This document shows positions 6,116 through 16,041 of a stretch of 64,000 nucleotides of DNA, one piece after another. The notes below the pieces were generated by a model. The model worked only from the letters and a program-made list of their open reading frames with translations, ran no database searches and had not been told where the DNA came from. Source of the stretch: Helicobacter monodelphidis. GTDB taxonomy: Bacteria; Campylobacterota; Campylobacteria; Campylobacterales; Helicobacteraceae. The DNA is taken from NCBI RefSeq assembly GCF_003288845.1, contig NZ_NHYN01000003.1, positions 84,702 through 148,701 of the forward strand. The letters are read 5' to 3'. Both the position numbers and the translations under genes were made by a program. How positions within the stretch are numbered: the first letter of the stretch is position 1; every line of letters starts with the position of its first letter.

Positions 6116-8287
6116 TTATTGGTTACCACTCATAGCACCAATCATCGTGCTGATTTGTTGTCCCTGCATTTGATATTTACTAATCATTGCATCATATTTT
6201 GACCATTTCTCTTGCATGCTTTCATAGCGGTTGTTAATACGTTCTTCATCAGCTTTCTTGTTTGTGTCAAGTCTATCATAATCACTCTTAAGGGATTGCT
6301 CATAAGCTTTAAGAGTACTGAAACTATTCTTTTCATCAAATAGCCCCTTGACGAGTTTGTCAAACTGTGTAAAGATACCTTCAATCTCAACTTTATGACC
6401 GCCCACACGTTTATAAACAGGATTACCTTCTTCATCCCTACCTGTCATAATCTCTGTTCCACCAATCAATGCTTCACCACCCTTGAAGAACGCCATAGCT
6501 GCTTCTGGATCTTCTTTGTATTTCTTTTGAAGTGTCGCTTTATCTAAAGTCAATTTGCCATCTGAATTAACCTCAATTCCATACTTCAATAAACTCCCAT
6601 CAGAGCCTGCAGTATAGCTTATAATGTTGGCGAGGCTCGACTTAATATCACGTATAGCAGAATCACCCTGAAAAAGCCCACCAATTTTTGTATCTGGGTC
6701 ATATTTTGTAAGCTCCTCTAACTTTGACATTAGAGCATTATAAGACTCAACAAATTCTTCCATTTTGTCAAAAATATCTGTTGTATCACTCTTAATGCGT
6801 ATCATGGACGACTCATCTGCACTATGCTCCTTAGTTAATTCAACACTAATTCCAGAAACAACATCATCAATCGTATTTGTAGGACGCGAAACCTCCATAC
6901 CATTCCAGCTAAACTTTGAATCCTGTGCAGTTTGAATCTTTGAAAGTTGTAAAGTGTCTTTCAAGAAGGATTCATTAGAAGAATGTTTTCCTGCACTAAT
7001 CCCCAAAATATTTTGAATAGCATTATTTTGGTTACCTGTATTGCCTTGGTCAAAAGTAACCTGCAAATCCGAACCATCTTTAGTGTCAATCACAAGTCGA
7101 CCATTCTTCTCAGAAGCAATCAGCTCACCATTTGAATTATTATTAATATAATTAATTGTATTGTAGAGATTTGCTTCTCTTGAGCCTGCGGCATAAACCG
7201 TTCCTGTATTAGGGTCAGTATAAGACTGATTCACTACTGCATCAAGATCAATTGTAAGCGTACTATTACCTGCACCCGTTGCACCAAGAGTAATCTTTCC
7301 ACCAACAGTTCCAGCCCTAACAGTTGTCTGAGATTCAAAGACACTCCCTGAACCAAACTCTCCCGCTTTTAAGCCAATATCTTTTAAAGTATCCACATTA
7401 GGGTCAGTATTTTCAAGAGAAATTTTACTTCCTCTTGAGTCATTCAATGTAAACTTCTTTCCATCACCCGTTAAACCAATACTTAAAGTACCATCATCAT
7501 AAAGGCTCTTCAAATCAGGATCACTACTAAAGGCATCTTGAACCGCTTTTTGCACAGCAGCCGCATTATCCTGTGAACTGTTATTGCTAGGAGTATCAAG
7601 GTTAATTGTCAGTTTTTTATCCTGTCCATTCGCATCCTTAACTGTTAAATCAAAAGAACCCTTGATTGCACCACCTTTGACAATATCACTTGTCGTCGAT
7701 GTTCCAAAATATACGCGATTTGCTTCACCTGTATCCTTAGATTGAATCATCAACTGATAAGGTTGTGCACCACCTGTTTTCATCATAATACCCATCACCT
7801 TACCATCAGTTGCATCTGTAATCGCTTGAGCAACCTCACCTACGGTTTGTCCGGGCTTAATGTTGACATTATACTCCTGCCCATCATGCACAAATTTCAT
7901 ATTGCCACCAACAGAAGAGAACACAGAATCACGCGATTCAAATTTTCTACCTACTTGTGTTACATCGCCCTTTGCAAGCTGATGAGTCTCAATTTTAATA
8001 TCCTGTTCTGCGACACCAGATCCAATGTTTGCCGTTACACCCTCACCTGTTACAGTTGCTGTCCTTTTAAGGTATGCATCCGTATCCAAATAAGATTTAA
8101 AACTACTTCCGAAAGTATTAAGCAATGTAACAATCTCTGTTAACGCTGTTTGCTTACTTAAATTTGTTTGCATTTTTTCTGTATAAGGCTTAATGATCCC
8201 ATTAATCTCTGCATCTTTTAGCTGATCAAGCAATTCACCTGTTAAAATTCCACTACCAATCCCTAAGGCATTAATTGTACCTGCCAT
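6116..8287 (-). CDS. fliD: Flagellar filament cap protein FliD (HAP2)
   Basis: FliD forms the cap at the filament tip under which flagellin subunits fold. The 723 residues start MAGTINALGIGSGILTGELL. The conserved C-terminal part contains the block from IFDKMEEFVESYNALMSKL to GGLFQGDSAIRDIKSSL, and the end carries helical DRLDTNKKADEERINNRYE, as in FliD_C. It is slightly longer than the H. pylori protein (about 685). A GGAGG site lies just upstream. The middle region is rich in Gly, Asn, Ser and Thr, as expected of the exposed domain. Confidence 0.95.
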   Translation of the reverse strand: MAGTINALGIGSGILTGELLDQLKDAEINGIIKPYTEKMQTNLSKQTALTEIVTLLNTFGSSFKSYLDTDAYLKRTATVTGEGVTANIGSGVAEQDIKIETHQLAKGDVTQVGRKFESRDSVFSSVGGNMKFVHDGQEYNVNIKPGQTVGEVAQAITDATDGKVMGIMMKTGGAQPYQLMIQSKDTGEANRVYFGTSTTSDIVKGGAIKGSFDLTVKDANGQDKKLTINLDTPSNNSSQDNAAAVQKAVQDAFSSDPDLKSLYDDGTLSIGLTGDGKKFTLNDSRGSKISLENTDPNVDTLKDIGLKAGEFGSGSVFESQTTVRAGTVGGKITLGATGAGNSTLTIDLDAVVNQSYTDPNTGTVYAAGSREANLYNTINYINNNSNGELIASEKNGRLVIDTKDGSDLQVTFDQGNTGNQNNAIQNILGISAGKHSSNESFLKDTLQLSKIQTAQDSKFSWNGMEVSRPTNTIDDVVSGISVELTKEHSADESSMIRIKSDTTDIFDKMEEFVESYNALMSKLEELTKYDPDTKIGGLFQGDSAIRDIKSSLANIISYTAGSDGSLLKYGIEVNSDGKLTLDKATLQKKYKEDPEAAMAFFKGGEALIGGTEIMTGRDEEGNPVYKRVGGHKVEIEGIFTQFDKLVKGLFDEKNSFSTLKAYEQSLKSDYDRLDTNKKADEERINNRYESMQEKWSKYDAMISKYQMQGQQISTMIGAMSGNQ

Positions 8288-8337
8288 TTTGTCCTCCTAA
8301 ATTTAAGCTATCCCTTCAGATGATGACTCTAGAACGA

Positions 8338-8736
8338 CTACACCTCTTTATTAAAATCAAAAAGTGAGTGATGAAAATCTCGCATTGAAACCATCAAGTT
8401 AATCGCCTCTTCGCTAGGAATCTGACGAATGATCCTACCGCTATCTATCTCCCTGACTTCAACATATAAAGCACCAATGTCTTCATCATATGCAAAGGAA
8501 ACATTCAAATTGAACTGCTCATACTCTACATTAATCTCGTCAATCATCTCTGAAAGCTGTTGCTCTGAGACTTCATCACTAATATCGGCAACCTCTGAAA
8601 AACCTTTAGGGAAATTTGTAATTTTCCCCTCACTCCTAGCTAAATTACCATTATCAATACTACTCATATTAGCTGAAGCTCCATTTTTCACGGAACTCTT
8701 AATAGTACCTACTGCTCCATAGTTAGTCATTTCCAT
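8338..8736 (-). CDS. flaG: FlaG family flagellar protein
   Basis: A 132-residue FlaG-family protein affecting filament length. The C-terminal domain carries LNVSFAYDEDIGALYVEV and the conserved IDSGRIIRQIPSEEAI, the core of Pfam FlaG. The N-terminus is Ser/Asn-rich and poorly conserved. The first Met (8736) is chosen because AGGAGG stands eight bases upstream. It is first in the flaG-fliD-fliS operon, the order known in H. pylori, behind a sigma28-like box. Confidence 0.92.
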   Translation of the reverse strand: MEMTNYGAVGTIKSSVKNGASANMSSIDNGNLARSEGKITNFPKGFSEVADISDEVSEQQLSEMIDEINVEYEQFNLNVSFAYDEDIGALYVEVREIDSGRIIRQIPSEEAINLMVSMRDFHHSLFDFNKEV

Positions 8737-8793
8737 AACAACATCCTCCTTGATTTAATAGAGTTACATCAATTATTGCGTATAATAACACAC

Positions 8794-8820
8794 AATCGGT
8801 TAAAAATCAAAAAACTTAAA
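8794..8820 (-). promoter_or_regulatory. Candidate sigma28 (FliA) promoter for flaG-fliD-fliS
   Basis: On the minus strand, TAAG (8815-8818) is followed after 15 bases by CCGATT (8794-8799). This resembles the sigma28 pattern TAAA-N15-(G)CCGATAA and its Campylobacter variant with CGATTT. It lies about 58 bases before flaG and directly next to the stop of the preceding gene. Late flagellar genes fit sigma28 control; the match is imperfect. Confidence 0.5.
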
Positions 8821-10056
8821 TTACTTAATACTAATCAGCTCTAAAGGGTCAATATGAAAATTCTTTTGCGTTACCTCAAGCATTAATTTATTATCAACAC
8901 TTCCGATGCCATAACCTTTAGGTACTTTTCTACCAACAGCAATATTAGGAGCAATTTTATCTAATTGCGCATACGCAATATGTAAATTATTACTATGTTT
9001 AATGATAACAACTTTTTTTAAGAAGGGTGATTCTTTAGCGTAAATCACTTCACCATCAAGAATACTTTTAACGATAGCATTTTTTTGCAATGGTACAAAT
9101 GTAACAGACTCATTAAAAATTTTCATATTATAGATAGGGTCCTGATATTGCCCAAACTTTTGCTCAATACGATATTTATCTAAAGGTGCGATTGTCTTTT
9201 TTCCTGTATATTTTGTTGTTTTCACATTATGATAGGCTGTCGAGACTTGCCTCACATCAATCTTTGGCATACTTTTCATTTTTTCAGCCACTATTGCCTT
9301 TTCTTTTTCTCTTGCCTTTTTATCTTCCTCTTCCTCTTTTTTAATATTTAATTCTTGAAGAAGATTCTGCAACTTCTCTCTCTCATTCAACACAGAACTT
9401 AACTCTGTGTTATAAGCCTTTAATTCACTTTTTAACGCGATTAATGTTTCTTTATGTCGTTTTTTTGCTTCATCAAGTTTAACTTGTTTTTGATTTTCTT
9501 GCTCAATAAATTCTTTTACGGATGTAATACTCTTCTCCGCTTCTTGAATCTGTGTTACAACCTTATCCTGTTGTTTACTTAACTCTTCAATTTTTTTCTT
9601 TGAATCCGCACTCAAATGGCGAAAAATATCCTCCTGAATCATATCTTCTTCAGAACCTAAACTGAATTCATCAAGCAAAATCATTAAAGCTAATTCTTCA
9701 GATAAATATTTGACCAATTCTCTTTCAATTTCAATACGTTCTGATTCAAATTTAAAAAGTTGCTTATCAAGCATATCCAAATCACCCATACGTTTCTTAA
9801 CGAGATTCTCATTGCGTTTAATTGCAGCACTTGAAGTTGCAATTTGATTATCTAAAGCCGCAATTTGACGATTATAGCGATTAACCTCAACACCCAGCTT
9901 CTCCAATCGACTTTGTAAGGCTTTCTCTTTTCTGATTGTATCTGAAATACCTGTCGTTGTTGTGCCAATTTGACGATCAATATTTGCGGCATTCAAGACA
10001 ACAAGGAATGCAAAAAAGGAAAGAAATAAATTTACCTTTTTAGTTGCATTAATCAT
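8821..10056 (-). CDS. EnvC-like murein hydrolase activator (degenerate LytM/M23)
   Basis: A 411-residue periplasmic protein with a signal segment (about 6-23), a long coiled coil rich in Lys/Glu/Gln (about 35-265) and a C-terminal LytM-like domain (IEQKFGQYQDP..., then IVKSILDGEVIYA and VVIIKHSNNLHIAYAQL). The zinc ligands of active M23 peptidases (H-x(3)-D and H-x-H) are replaced, so it is probably not an enzyme but an EnvC-type activator of amidases that separates daughter cells. Its start overlaps the ftsX stop by four bases, which fits EnvC recruitment by FtsEX. The order matches H. pylori HP0748-HP0750. Confidence 0.88.
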   Translation of the reverse strand: MINATKKVNLFLSFFAFLVVLNAANIDRQIGTTTTGISDTIRKEKALQSRLEKLGVEVNRYNRQIAALDNQIATSSAAIKRNENLVKKRMGDLDMLDKQLFKFESERIEIERELVKYLSEELALMILLDEFSLGSEEDMIQEDIFRHLSADSKKKIEELSKQQDKVVTQIQEAEKSITSVKEFIEQENQKQVKLDEAKKRHKETLIALKSELKAYNTELSSVLNEREKLQNLLQELNIKKEEEEDKKAREKEKAIVAEKMKSMPKIDVRQVSTAYHNVKTTKYTGKKTIAPLDKYRIEQKFGQYQDPIYNMKIFNESVTFVPLQKNAIVKSILDGEVIYAKESPFLKKVVIIKHSNNLHIAYAQLDKIAPNIAVGRKVPKGYGIGSVDNKLMLEVTQKNFHIDPLELISIK

Positions 10057-10880
10057 TGCAAACCTTTTCTTCTCTCACGCGTAATTCTTGCAATAACTGC
10101 TAAAACAGAAAAATTTGAAATACATAAAGAAGAAACAAGTAAAATAAAAAAATCCGTCTGTGGATAAAAAACATGGCCATGCACACCAATCTCTGAAAAA
10201 AGTGTTAACAAAAACCCATGCGAACCAAAATAAATTGTAATACCTGTAAGTAAAAATGTTGCAAGAATGGAGTCCACAATTGCTAAGCGAAACAAAAGCC
10301 CATTTCGTAACCAATTAGGTGCACCTAATAAAGTCATAATCTCCATACGCTCTCTATGCTCAAAGTGCCAAACTTCAATTTGCTTAACCATCAGCAACAA
10401 ACTAACCAAGAACATAGGAATTGCAAAAAAAATAATAGTTGTTTTCAAAAGAAGTAATAAACGATAGATACGATCATGGGCTTTATTAAATGATTCTACG
10501 CGTTTAATATCCTTAATTTGTTGAATCTGCTCTGTAATTTGTGCTAATCTTTTTTGGTTTGGAAAATAAGAAAGTGTAATTGAGTAATAATAAGGCAAAA
10601 CACCTTTTAGACGCTCAATATTTTCTTCGCGTACCTCCCCTTTAAGTTTTTGCACAATCATATCCGAATCAATTTCATTTAAACTTTTAAATTCAGGTAT
10701 TTTTAAAGCAATATCTTCATCTTTTAATGGACGAGAGGAAGCCACGATAATGGAGTAAGCTTTGCTTAGATTAATCTCATACAAACTTTGCAAACGCATA
10801 ATACTTAACACAGATTCAAGACTGAATAAAATCGCAATTAAAGGCACAATTAATGCAATATGCCGTTTAAGAGACTTCAT
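10053..10880 (-). CDS. ftsX: Cell division protein FtsX
   Basis: FtsX is the membrane half of the FtsEX complex, which couples ATP use by FtsE to activation of periplasmic cell-wall hydrolases at the septum. The 275 residues have one N-terminal helix (about 8-28), a periplasmic region, then three helices including TIIFFAIPMFLVSLLLMV and LAIVDSILATFLLTGITIYF. The segment HRERMEIMTLLGAPNWLRNG is the typical FtsX/MacB coupling element. It overlaps ftsE by 14 bases and the EnvC-like gene by 4. Confidence 0.92.
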   Translation of the reverse strand: MKSLKRHIALIVPLIAILFSLESVLSIMRLQSLYEINLSKAYSIIVASSRPLKDEDIALKIPEFKSLNEIDSDMIVQKLKGEVREENIERLKGVLPYYYSITLSYFPNQKRLAQITEQIQQIKDIKRVESFNKAHDRIYRLLLLLKTTIIFFAIPMFLVSLLLMVKQIEVWHFEHRERMEIMTLLGAPNWLRNGLLFRLAIVDSILATFLLTGITIYFGSHGFLLTLFSEIGVHGHVFYPQTDFFILLVSSLCISNFSVLAVIARITRERRKGLQ

Positions 10881-11541
10881 GGACTCTTCCTTCTTCTATG
10901 TGAAACTGCCGACAATGAATGCCTAAGAATTTCGGATTCATATGCGTTACAACCACAACACTAATTCCCAAAGTCTCATTTGCTCCACGCAAAAGATTCC
11001 AGATAATATCGCTTGAGTGTTCATCTAAATTTCCGGTAGGCTCATCAGCTAGAATCATAATCGGATTATGTGCTAATGCCCTTGCCATCGCTACCCTCTG
11101 TTGCTCTCCTCCACTTAATTCTAAGGGATAGTTATGTGCTTTGTGGGAAAGTTTAATATGATTAAGAAGTTTTGTTGTTTGCGTACGACACAATTCCTTT
11201 GAAAAACCATTAATAATCATCGGCAACATCACATTCCGCTCCACACTCCAATCTTTAATCAATTTATAATCTTGAAACACAATACCAATGTGTCGTCTAA
11301 GTGTTTCAATCTCCTTTTCCTTAGGTAATTGCATATCAATACCCAAAATCTCCAATGCTCCGCCATACACTTCCATCTCGCCATAAAGTGATTTGAGCAA
11401 CGTGCTCTTACCGCTACCGCTAGGGCCGGTAATAAAAATAAATTCTTTCTCCAAAATAGAAAAGGAGGCATCTTTAATTACAGGTTCTTGGCGCTTATAG
11501 CCTAAAGCTAATCTTTCTGCAGCTACAATAACACTATTCAC
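10867..11541 (-). CDS. ftsE: Cell division ATP-binding protein FtsE
   Basis: The ABC ATPase of the FtsEX complex, cytoplasmic and membrane-associated through FtsX. The 224 residues show a Walker A (GPSGSGKST), Q-loop (FQDYKLI), signature (LSGGEQQRVAMARAL), Walker B with D-loop (ILADEPTGNLDEHSSD) and the switch His (VVVTHM). All catalytic residues are present. First gene of the ftsE-ftsX-envC set, 40 bases downstream of trmB. Confidence 0.95.
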   Translation of the reverse strand: MNSVIVAAERLALGYKRQEPVIKDASFSILEKEFIFITGPSGSGKSTLLKSLYGEMEVYGGALEILGIDMQLPKEKEIETLRRHIGIVFQDYKLIKDWSVERNVMLPMIINGFSKELCRTQTTKLLNHIKLSHKAHNYPLELSGGEQQRVAMARALAHNPIMILADEPTGNLDEHSSDIIWNLLRGANETLGISVVVVTHMNPKFLGIHCRQFHIEEGRVHEVS

Positions 11542-11580
11542 TCTCCTCCCCTTTTTGTAAAATTCTTTGTCCGTTTCTCA

Positions 11581-12774
11581 TTATATAGTAGAATGGATAA
11601 AACTTTGATGATATTTCTTTAAAATCTGGTGGATTCTCCGATTTGCAGCAAGATTTAAAGGTGGGTTAAAATATTCAGCTGAATCTGGAAAAAGTAGCAA
11701 ATAGTTGCTTTGAGGCTGTGTAACACTACCAAAACAGAGTTGAATTACTTTGCATTCCGCATTACTAAATAATTGCTGAATAGACAAAAAAGCAGACTCA
11801 AAGCATTGTTTAAAAGGCATGAAAGAACCTTGAAAATATTTATAAAGCCCTTGTGCCTCCTCTTTTGTAAAAGAAAAATCTGCTTTTTCTTGTGCAATTT
11901 TGACCAACGCGGGACGATACAATATATCAAAAATATTTTTATTTTGCCTAAGCCATCGCTCTTCATATTTACTACACACCGCAATTTTACGATTCTTAAA
12001 AATCTCGATATGGCTCTTAGAATCTTGCAAAAACAGGTCTAAACTCTGCCTAAAATATTCCTCATCATCACTTCTTAAATTCAAGATACCTGACGGCTTT
12101 AAAACTCGTTTGACTTCCGCCACAAACACATCATTAATTACACGACGATGAAGCTTTTTCCATGGGATTGGAAAATGCACAACAATTTCATCAAGCAACT
12201 GATTAGGTAAAACCTCCAGCAATAAACGTGCATCAATGGAAAGAATGCGTAAATTCTCAAGCTGGGAGAGTGTTATTTGTCGCAAAACTTGCTCGATTGA
12301 AGGCATATGAATCTCCAAACCAATCCATAAAGAAGAAGGATTTTGCTTAGCAGTTTGCAAGATTCTACGCCCACTTCCAAAACCAATTTCAAGATTTACA
12401 GACTCAAAGTGATGGTCGTGTAACTCTTGCAAAAGCGTTTGTACAGAATAGTAAAAATAAGGATTCTCTTCTTCTTGTCGTGGCTTATTTGGGCTTAAAT
12501 TATGCCTTAAGCAAAAATCTGCATTTATATTTCTAATCTGCATCAAAGCATTTTTCAAAATACCAACCGGTGAAATACGACTTTGTTTATCGCATTTAAC
12601 TAAAATACCTTCCTTTTTCTGTTGCATTCTCAAAAAAAACCGCTTGCATTGATATTGGACTAAAATCAAAGAATCTTGCGTGTTCTCATCAAAATATTGC
12701 CCCAAAAATTGAAAAGATTCTTGCTCAAAAGGCATTTTAGGCAGACGAACAGAAGAAAGCAAGATATGTGGCAT
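11581..12774 (-). CDS. trmB: tRNA (guanine-N7-)-methyltransferase TrmB, long form
   Basis: TrmB makes 7-methylguanosine at position 46 of tRNA with SAM. The SAM-binding motif NLEIGFGSGRRILQTAK lies near residue 140. LWIGLEIHMPSIEQVLRQ, a VVHFPIPWKKLHRR block (PFPDPWPKKRHHKRR in the family) and RVLKPSGILNLRSDDEEY follow. At 397 residues it is much longer than the usual 210-240; the extra N- and C-terminal parts are seen in the H. pylori protein too. It shares one base with the stop of the fn3 gene (TAATG), so translation is coupled. Confidence 0.92.
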   Translation of the reverse strand: MPHILLSSVRLPKMPFEQESFQFLGQYFDENTQDSLILVQYQCKRFFLRMQQKKEGILVKCDKQSRISPVGILKNALMQIRNINADFCLRHNLSPNKPRQEEENPYFYYSVQTLLQELHDHHFESVNLEIGFGSGRRILQTAKQNPSSLWIGLEIHMPSIEQVLRQITLSQLENLRILSIDARLLLEVLPNQLLDEIVVHFPIPWKKLHRRVINDVFVAEVKRVLKPSGILNLRSDDEEYFRQSLDLFLQDSKSHIEIFKNRKIAVCSKYEERWLRQNKNIFDILYRPALVKIAQEKADFSFTKEEAQGLYKYFQGSFMPFKQCFESAFLSIQQLFSNAECKVIQLCFGSVTQPQSNYLLLFPDSAEYFNPPLNLAANRRIHQILKKYHQSFIHSTI

Positions 12775-14000
12775 TAATGTGCCTCCACTGGAATTTTAAT
12801 TGTCCTTTTTTTACTACTCACAGATTCAAGCCCATTCTTATCAATAGCAATAACACCATAAAAATAACTCTCTCCCTCACTCACCTCGCTGTCATAAAAA
12901 TAAGTATTAGGAACAGAAATATACTTCTCTCTTTTTCCAAAAAAACTATCTTCTTGTTTATAAATAGAATACTGCACCGCCCTTGAATCTGATGGACTCC
13001 ATTGTAACATCACGCGCCCATTTTCATAAGCTAGTCGCGTAATATTTGGAGGAGCTGGACGCGAAAGTGTTCGCCCCTCAATTGCATTGCGTTGCATTTG
13101 GCTTTCTAATCCATCTTTATCCACTGCTGTAACAAAATAACCATAACTCACACCATCTTCTTGTGTGGTATCGATAAAGTGCAGTGTATGATTATTTAAA
13201 TTTGCAATTTCTGTCTCTGTAATTCCGCCCAAAATTTTGCGATAAACTTTATAACCGACAACATCTTGTTGTGTGCTAGGTTGCCAGGAAATTTTAATTT
13301 GTCGCGGGAGGTCCATTGATGCTGTAAGCCCTTGTGGAGGGAGAGGGAGAGGTTTTGTCTTTGCAGTTAAAATCGATGTTGGATTAGATTTAATATCATT
13401 CGCATTTAACGCATAAATCATATAGTGATATTGGGTATTATCACGCAAACCCTCATCGATATATTCAACCTGCAAACGATTTTCAATCTTTGCCACCCTA
13501 ACAAACTTTGCCCCTTCCGCACGCATAATCAAATAACCATTCACGCGTGGGTCGGCATGAGGCGACCAAAGCAACTTTACTTTTCTTGGATAATTACTCA
13601 TCGCTTGTGCATATTCAACCGCATCAAGAACGCCTGTTTTTACAACAATAGGTTCAGAAGCAATAGAGGGACTGCCATGTGCATTAAAGGTTGCAAAGCG
13701 ATAGATATAAGTCGTATTTGGAGATAATCCTGTATCCACAAAATGCGATGAGAAACGCGAAGGAATTTCAGCTACACGATGAAACTGTCCCCCTTTTGAA
13801 TCTTTACGATAGATATAATAACCTTGTACAACACCAGATTCTTTGATGCTCTGCCACTCAAACGCTATGCTATCAATATCCGCTATTGATTTCACTTGAG
13901 TAACAATGGGTAAATTTGGGTCTGCTTGGGGTTGTGTTTGTGAACAAGCCGTAAAGAAAAAAAGAATACAAGATATAACAGAAAATAAATAAAACTTCAT
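12774..14000 (-). CDS. Fibronectin type III domain lipoprotein
   Basis: A 408-residue predicted lipoprotein: signal peptide with lipobox FFTAC (Cys19), then four fn3-type repeats. Each has the pattern W...(V/I)-x-GY-x-(I/V)-Y-R followed by DTGL-x-x-(N/D)-T-x-Y-x-Y-x-(I/V); for example VVQGYYIYRKD with DTGLSPNTTYIYR, VNGYLIMRAEG with DEGLRDNTQYHYM, and VVGYKVYRKI. It is expected to be anchored in the outer or inner membrane facing the periplasm or surface. A similar gene is next to trmB in H. pylori (HP0746 region). Substrate or partner unknown. Confidence 0.85.
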   Translation of the reverse strand: MKFYLFSVISCILFFFTACSQTQPQADPNLPIVTQVKSIADIDSIAFEWQSIKESGVVQGYYIYRKDSKGGQFHRVAEIPSRFSSHFVDTGLSPNTTYIYRFATFNAHGSPSIASEPIVVKTGVLDAVEYAQAMSNYPRKVKLLWSPHADPRVNGYLIMRAEGAKFVRVAKIENRLQVEYIDEGLRDNTQYHYMIYALNANDIKSNPTSILTAKTKPLPLPPQGLTASMDLPRQIKISWQPSTQQDVVGYKVYRKILGGITETEIANLNNHTLHFIDTTQEDGVSYGYFVTAVDKDGLESQMQRNAIEGRTLSRPAPPNITRLAYENGRVMLQWSPSDSRAVQYSIYKQEDSFFGKREKYISVPNTYFYDSEVSEGESYFYGVIAIDKNGLESVSSKKRTIKIPVEAH

Positions 14001-14034
14001 TCTAGCTCCTTAAAATACGATAACTAATACTGAA

Positions 14035-15978
14035 TTAAAGTGCCAAAAAAATTAAAGCGACAACTGTACCCGACAAATTATCCCTTTTAAAAATCTCTCC
14101 AAAATGTGCAGCTTGTGCAGAAATCATATAAGGTTTATCCTGAAAATAAGCAATTTCATTTAGGCATTCCCCTGCATGATTAAGAATGTAGCGATTATCA
14201 ATTTCTAAAATCTCCCCCGCCTTAAAATGTTCATTGCTAGAAGCAATAATTTTACCACCTTTTTCAATCACAATGCCGAAAAGCTCACTTTGGCTGGAAA
14301 ACATTTCTCTATGAGTTTGCAAAGCTTGACTTAAAATATCATGCAATAAAGATTCAACATTTAGCAAAATTCCTAACCCACCAATCAGCTCTTTTCTTTC
14401 TTCGTGTCGTTTATAAGTGGGTGCATAAAGGGTATAGGTTTGTTTTTCTTTATAGAGAGACGAAAAGTCAAAGTTTGATAAATAAGCACTTTTATCCCCT
14501 TTTAAAGAACGAACATTCAACAAATGTTCAAAAGGAATACTCTCCCCCACCTGATGAGAAAAATCTCCACGACAAAATTCCTGCGTAATTCCATTATAAT
14601 CAAAAGAAAAAAGTGTAATATAACTCTCATTTGCCGCGATATATTCTTTTAATGTATGATCTGCATATAAATTCTTTAACTCTAAATACTGCGTATCATT
14701 CGCATACCAGCACAAAACACGCATTGTTTTACGCAAGAACCCATCAAGTGAGCTCACAACAGCCTTTGCATAAAAGTCTACTCGAACCAACAAAGAAGAA
14801 AACACGCTCATTTTTAAATCCTCAATGGATCGCAAACAAACCCCACCAATTTCTTCGCTCAAAATCCGAATATTATTTAAAATTGGATTCAAGGCATAAG
14901 AACGACGTTTTGAAGCAATAATTTCACCATTAATCACCACATCGCTTAAATCCTCATTTAGATTATCCGCCTCCTCCATCACCTCTTTAAGTTCATCTGT
15001 AATTAAGGCAGTATCTTGCAGATAAGTTGCATCAATACTCTCTCGTTGGCGACTATCAAAAGCACCCTTCAGTGAAATTGCTACTAAGCTTTTCCATTTC
15101 AAATCATAATTCAAATAGGGTAACGGGGAAATCTCCGCTATATAGGGAGTCTTATGAATATAAAATAACCAGTGTTCATCAATATTTTGGGTAACCACCT
15201 TTTGGAATGAGGGCAAAACACGTTGATGGCTACTAGCGATTACCTCATCTCTCTCATTCAAAAACGCCATTATCACAGAAGCATTGCTTGCATGATAAAA
15301 ACTTTTAAAGATAGAATCACTATAGCATTCAAGCTTAATTGCAAAATGCACAACCCCCTTTTGCCCATTCTTATCATACGCAATATACAAATGCAAAGCG
15401 TCTTTACAAGCAGAAAAATCCGGTGCAACCAGAGTGTTAAAAATCTTACTTTTTTCATTCAGCACCCGTGCAACAACAGAAGTTTTAGTATTTTTAGGTT
15501 GCGGATTTTGTGTGCTGAAAATAATATCCCCCTCCTTGCTTACAATGTTGATTTCTAAAAAATAATCAAAAATTTCCAAAAATTTCTTCAGATAAACACT
15601 ATGTTCATTTGTGTAAATACCAGAAAGCAGATCATTAAAAGTAGAAGATTCAAGAAAAATTATTGAGGTAGCAGTAATGTTATCAATCACGCGCCCCATC
15701 GATCTTGCTATAACCGATGCAGTCAAACCTAAACCACTTGAAAGAATTTTAAAGTGTTGATCCATTAGGGTGGAAATAAGCCTATCTTGCAATTGAGAAA
15801 ATTTAATGCCTGTTTCTTCCATGTATTGGAATAAATTTTCAGCAATATCTAAGGAACTGATTTTCCCTGTTAAAGTTGTCTTCCGCAAAAGAGAATTTAA
15901 TGAATAAAAACGACCGCGATAAGTAGAAATTTCATTCATATTGTCTGTCAATAAGTTAACAAGCTGTTTATCTAGCAT
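14035..15978 (-). CDS. Large cache-like protein of unknown function
   Basis: A 647-residue protein without a signal peptide or clear membrane helix. Two regions look like cache/PDC sensor folds: NIVSKEGDIIFSTQNPQ (about 140-160) and FGIVIEKGGKIIASSNEHF (about 575-593), each with the G-x-I-(I/V)-x-S strand pattern, and a further LFSFDYNGITQEF in between. No histidine kinase, GGDEF or chemoreceptor output domain is seen, so its output is unclear; a soluble sensory or adaptor role is only a guess. It lies between the fn3 lipoprotein and ribF, separated by 34 and 63 bases. Confidence 0.6.
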   Translation of the reverse strand: MLDKQLVNLLTDNMNEISTYRGRFYSLNSLLRKTTLTGKISSLDIAENLFQYMEETGIKFSQLQDRLISTLMDQHFKILSSGLGLTASVIARSMGRVIDNITATSIIFLESSTFNDLLSGIYTNEHSVYLKKFLEIFDYFLEINIVSKEGDIIFSTQNPQPKNTKTSVVARVLNEKSKIFNTLVAPDFSACKDALHLYIAYDKNGQKGVVHFAIKLECYSDSIFKSFYHASNASVIMAFLNERDEVIASSHQRVLPSFQKVVTQNIDEHWLFYIHKTPYIAEISPLPYLNYDLKWKSLVAISLKGAFDSRQRESIDATYLQDTALITDELKEVMEEADNLNEDLSDVVINGEIIASKRRSYALNPILNNIRILSEEIGGVCLRSIEDLKMSVFSSLLVRVDFYAKAVVSSLDGFLRKTMRVLCWYANDTQYLELKNLYADHTLKEYIAANESYITLFSFDYNGITQEFCRGDFSHQVGESIPFEHLLNVRSLKGDKSAYLSNFDFSSLYKEKQTYTLYAPTYKRHEERKELIGGLGILLNVESLLHDILSQALQTHREMFSSQSELFGIVIEKGGKIIASSNEHFKAGEILEIDNRYILNHAGECLNEIAYFQDKPYMISAQAAHFGEIFKRDNLSGTVVALIFLAL

Positions 15979-16041
15979 TAAAACTCCAATGATTCTAAAA
16001 ATTTAGCCTATTATAACAAAAATAAATTCATAAGAAAAGGT

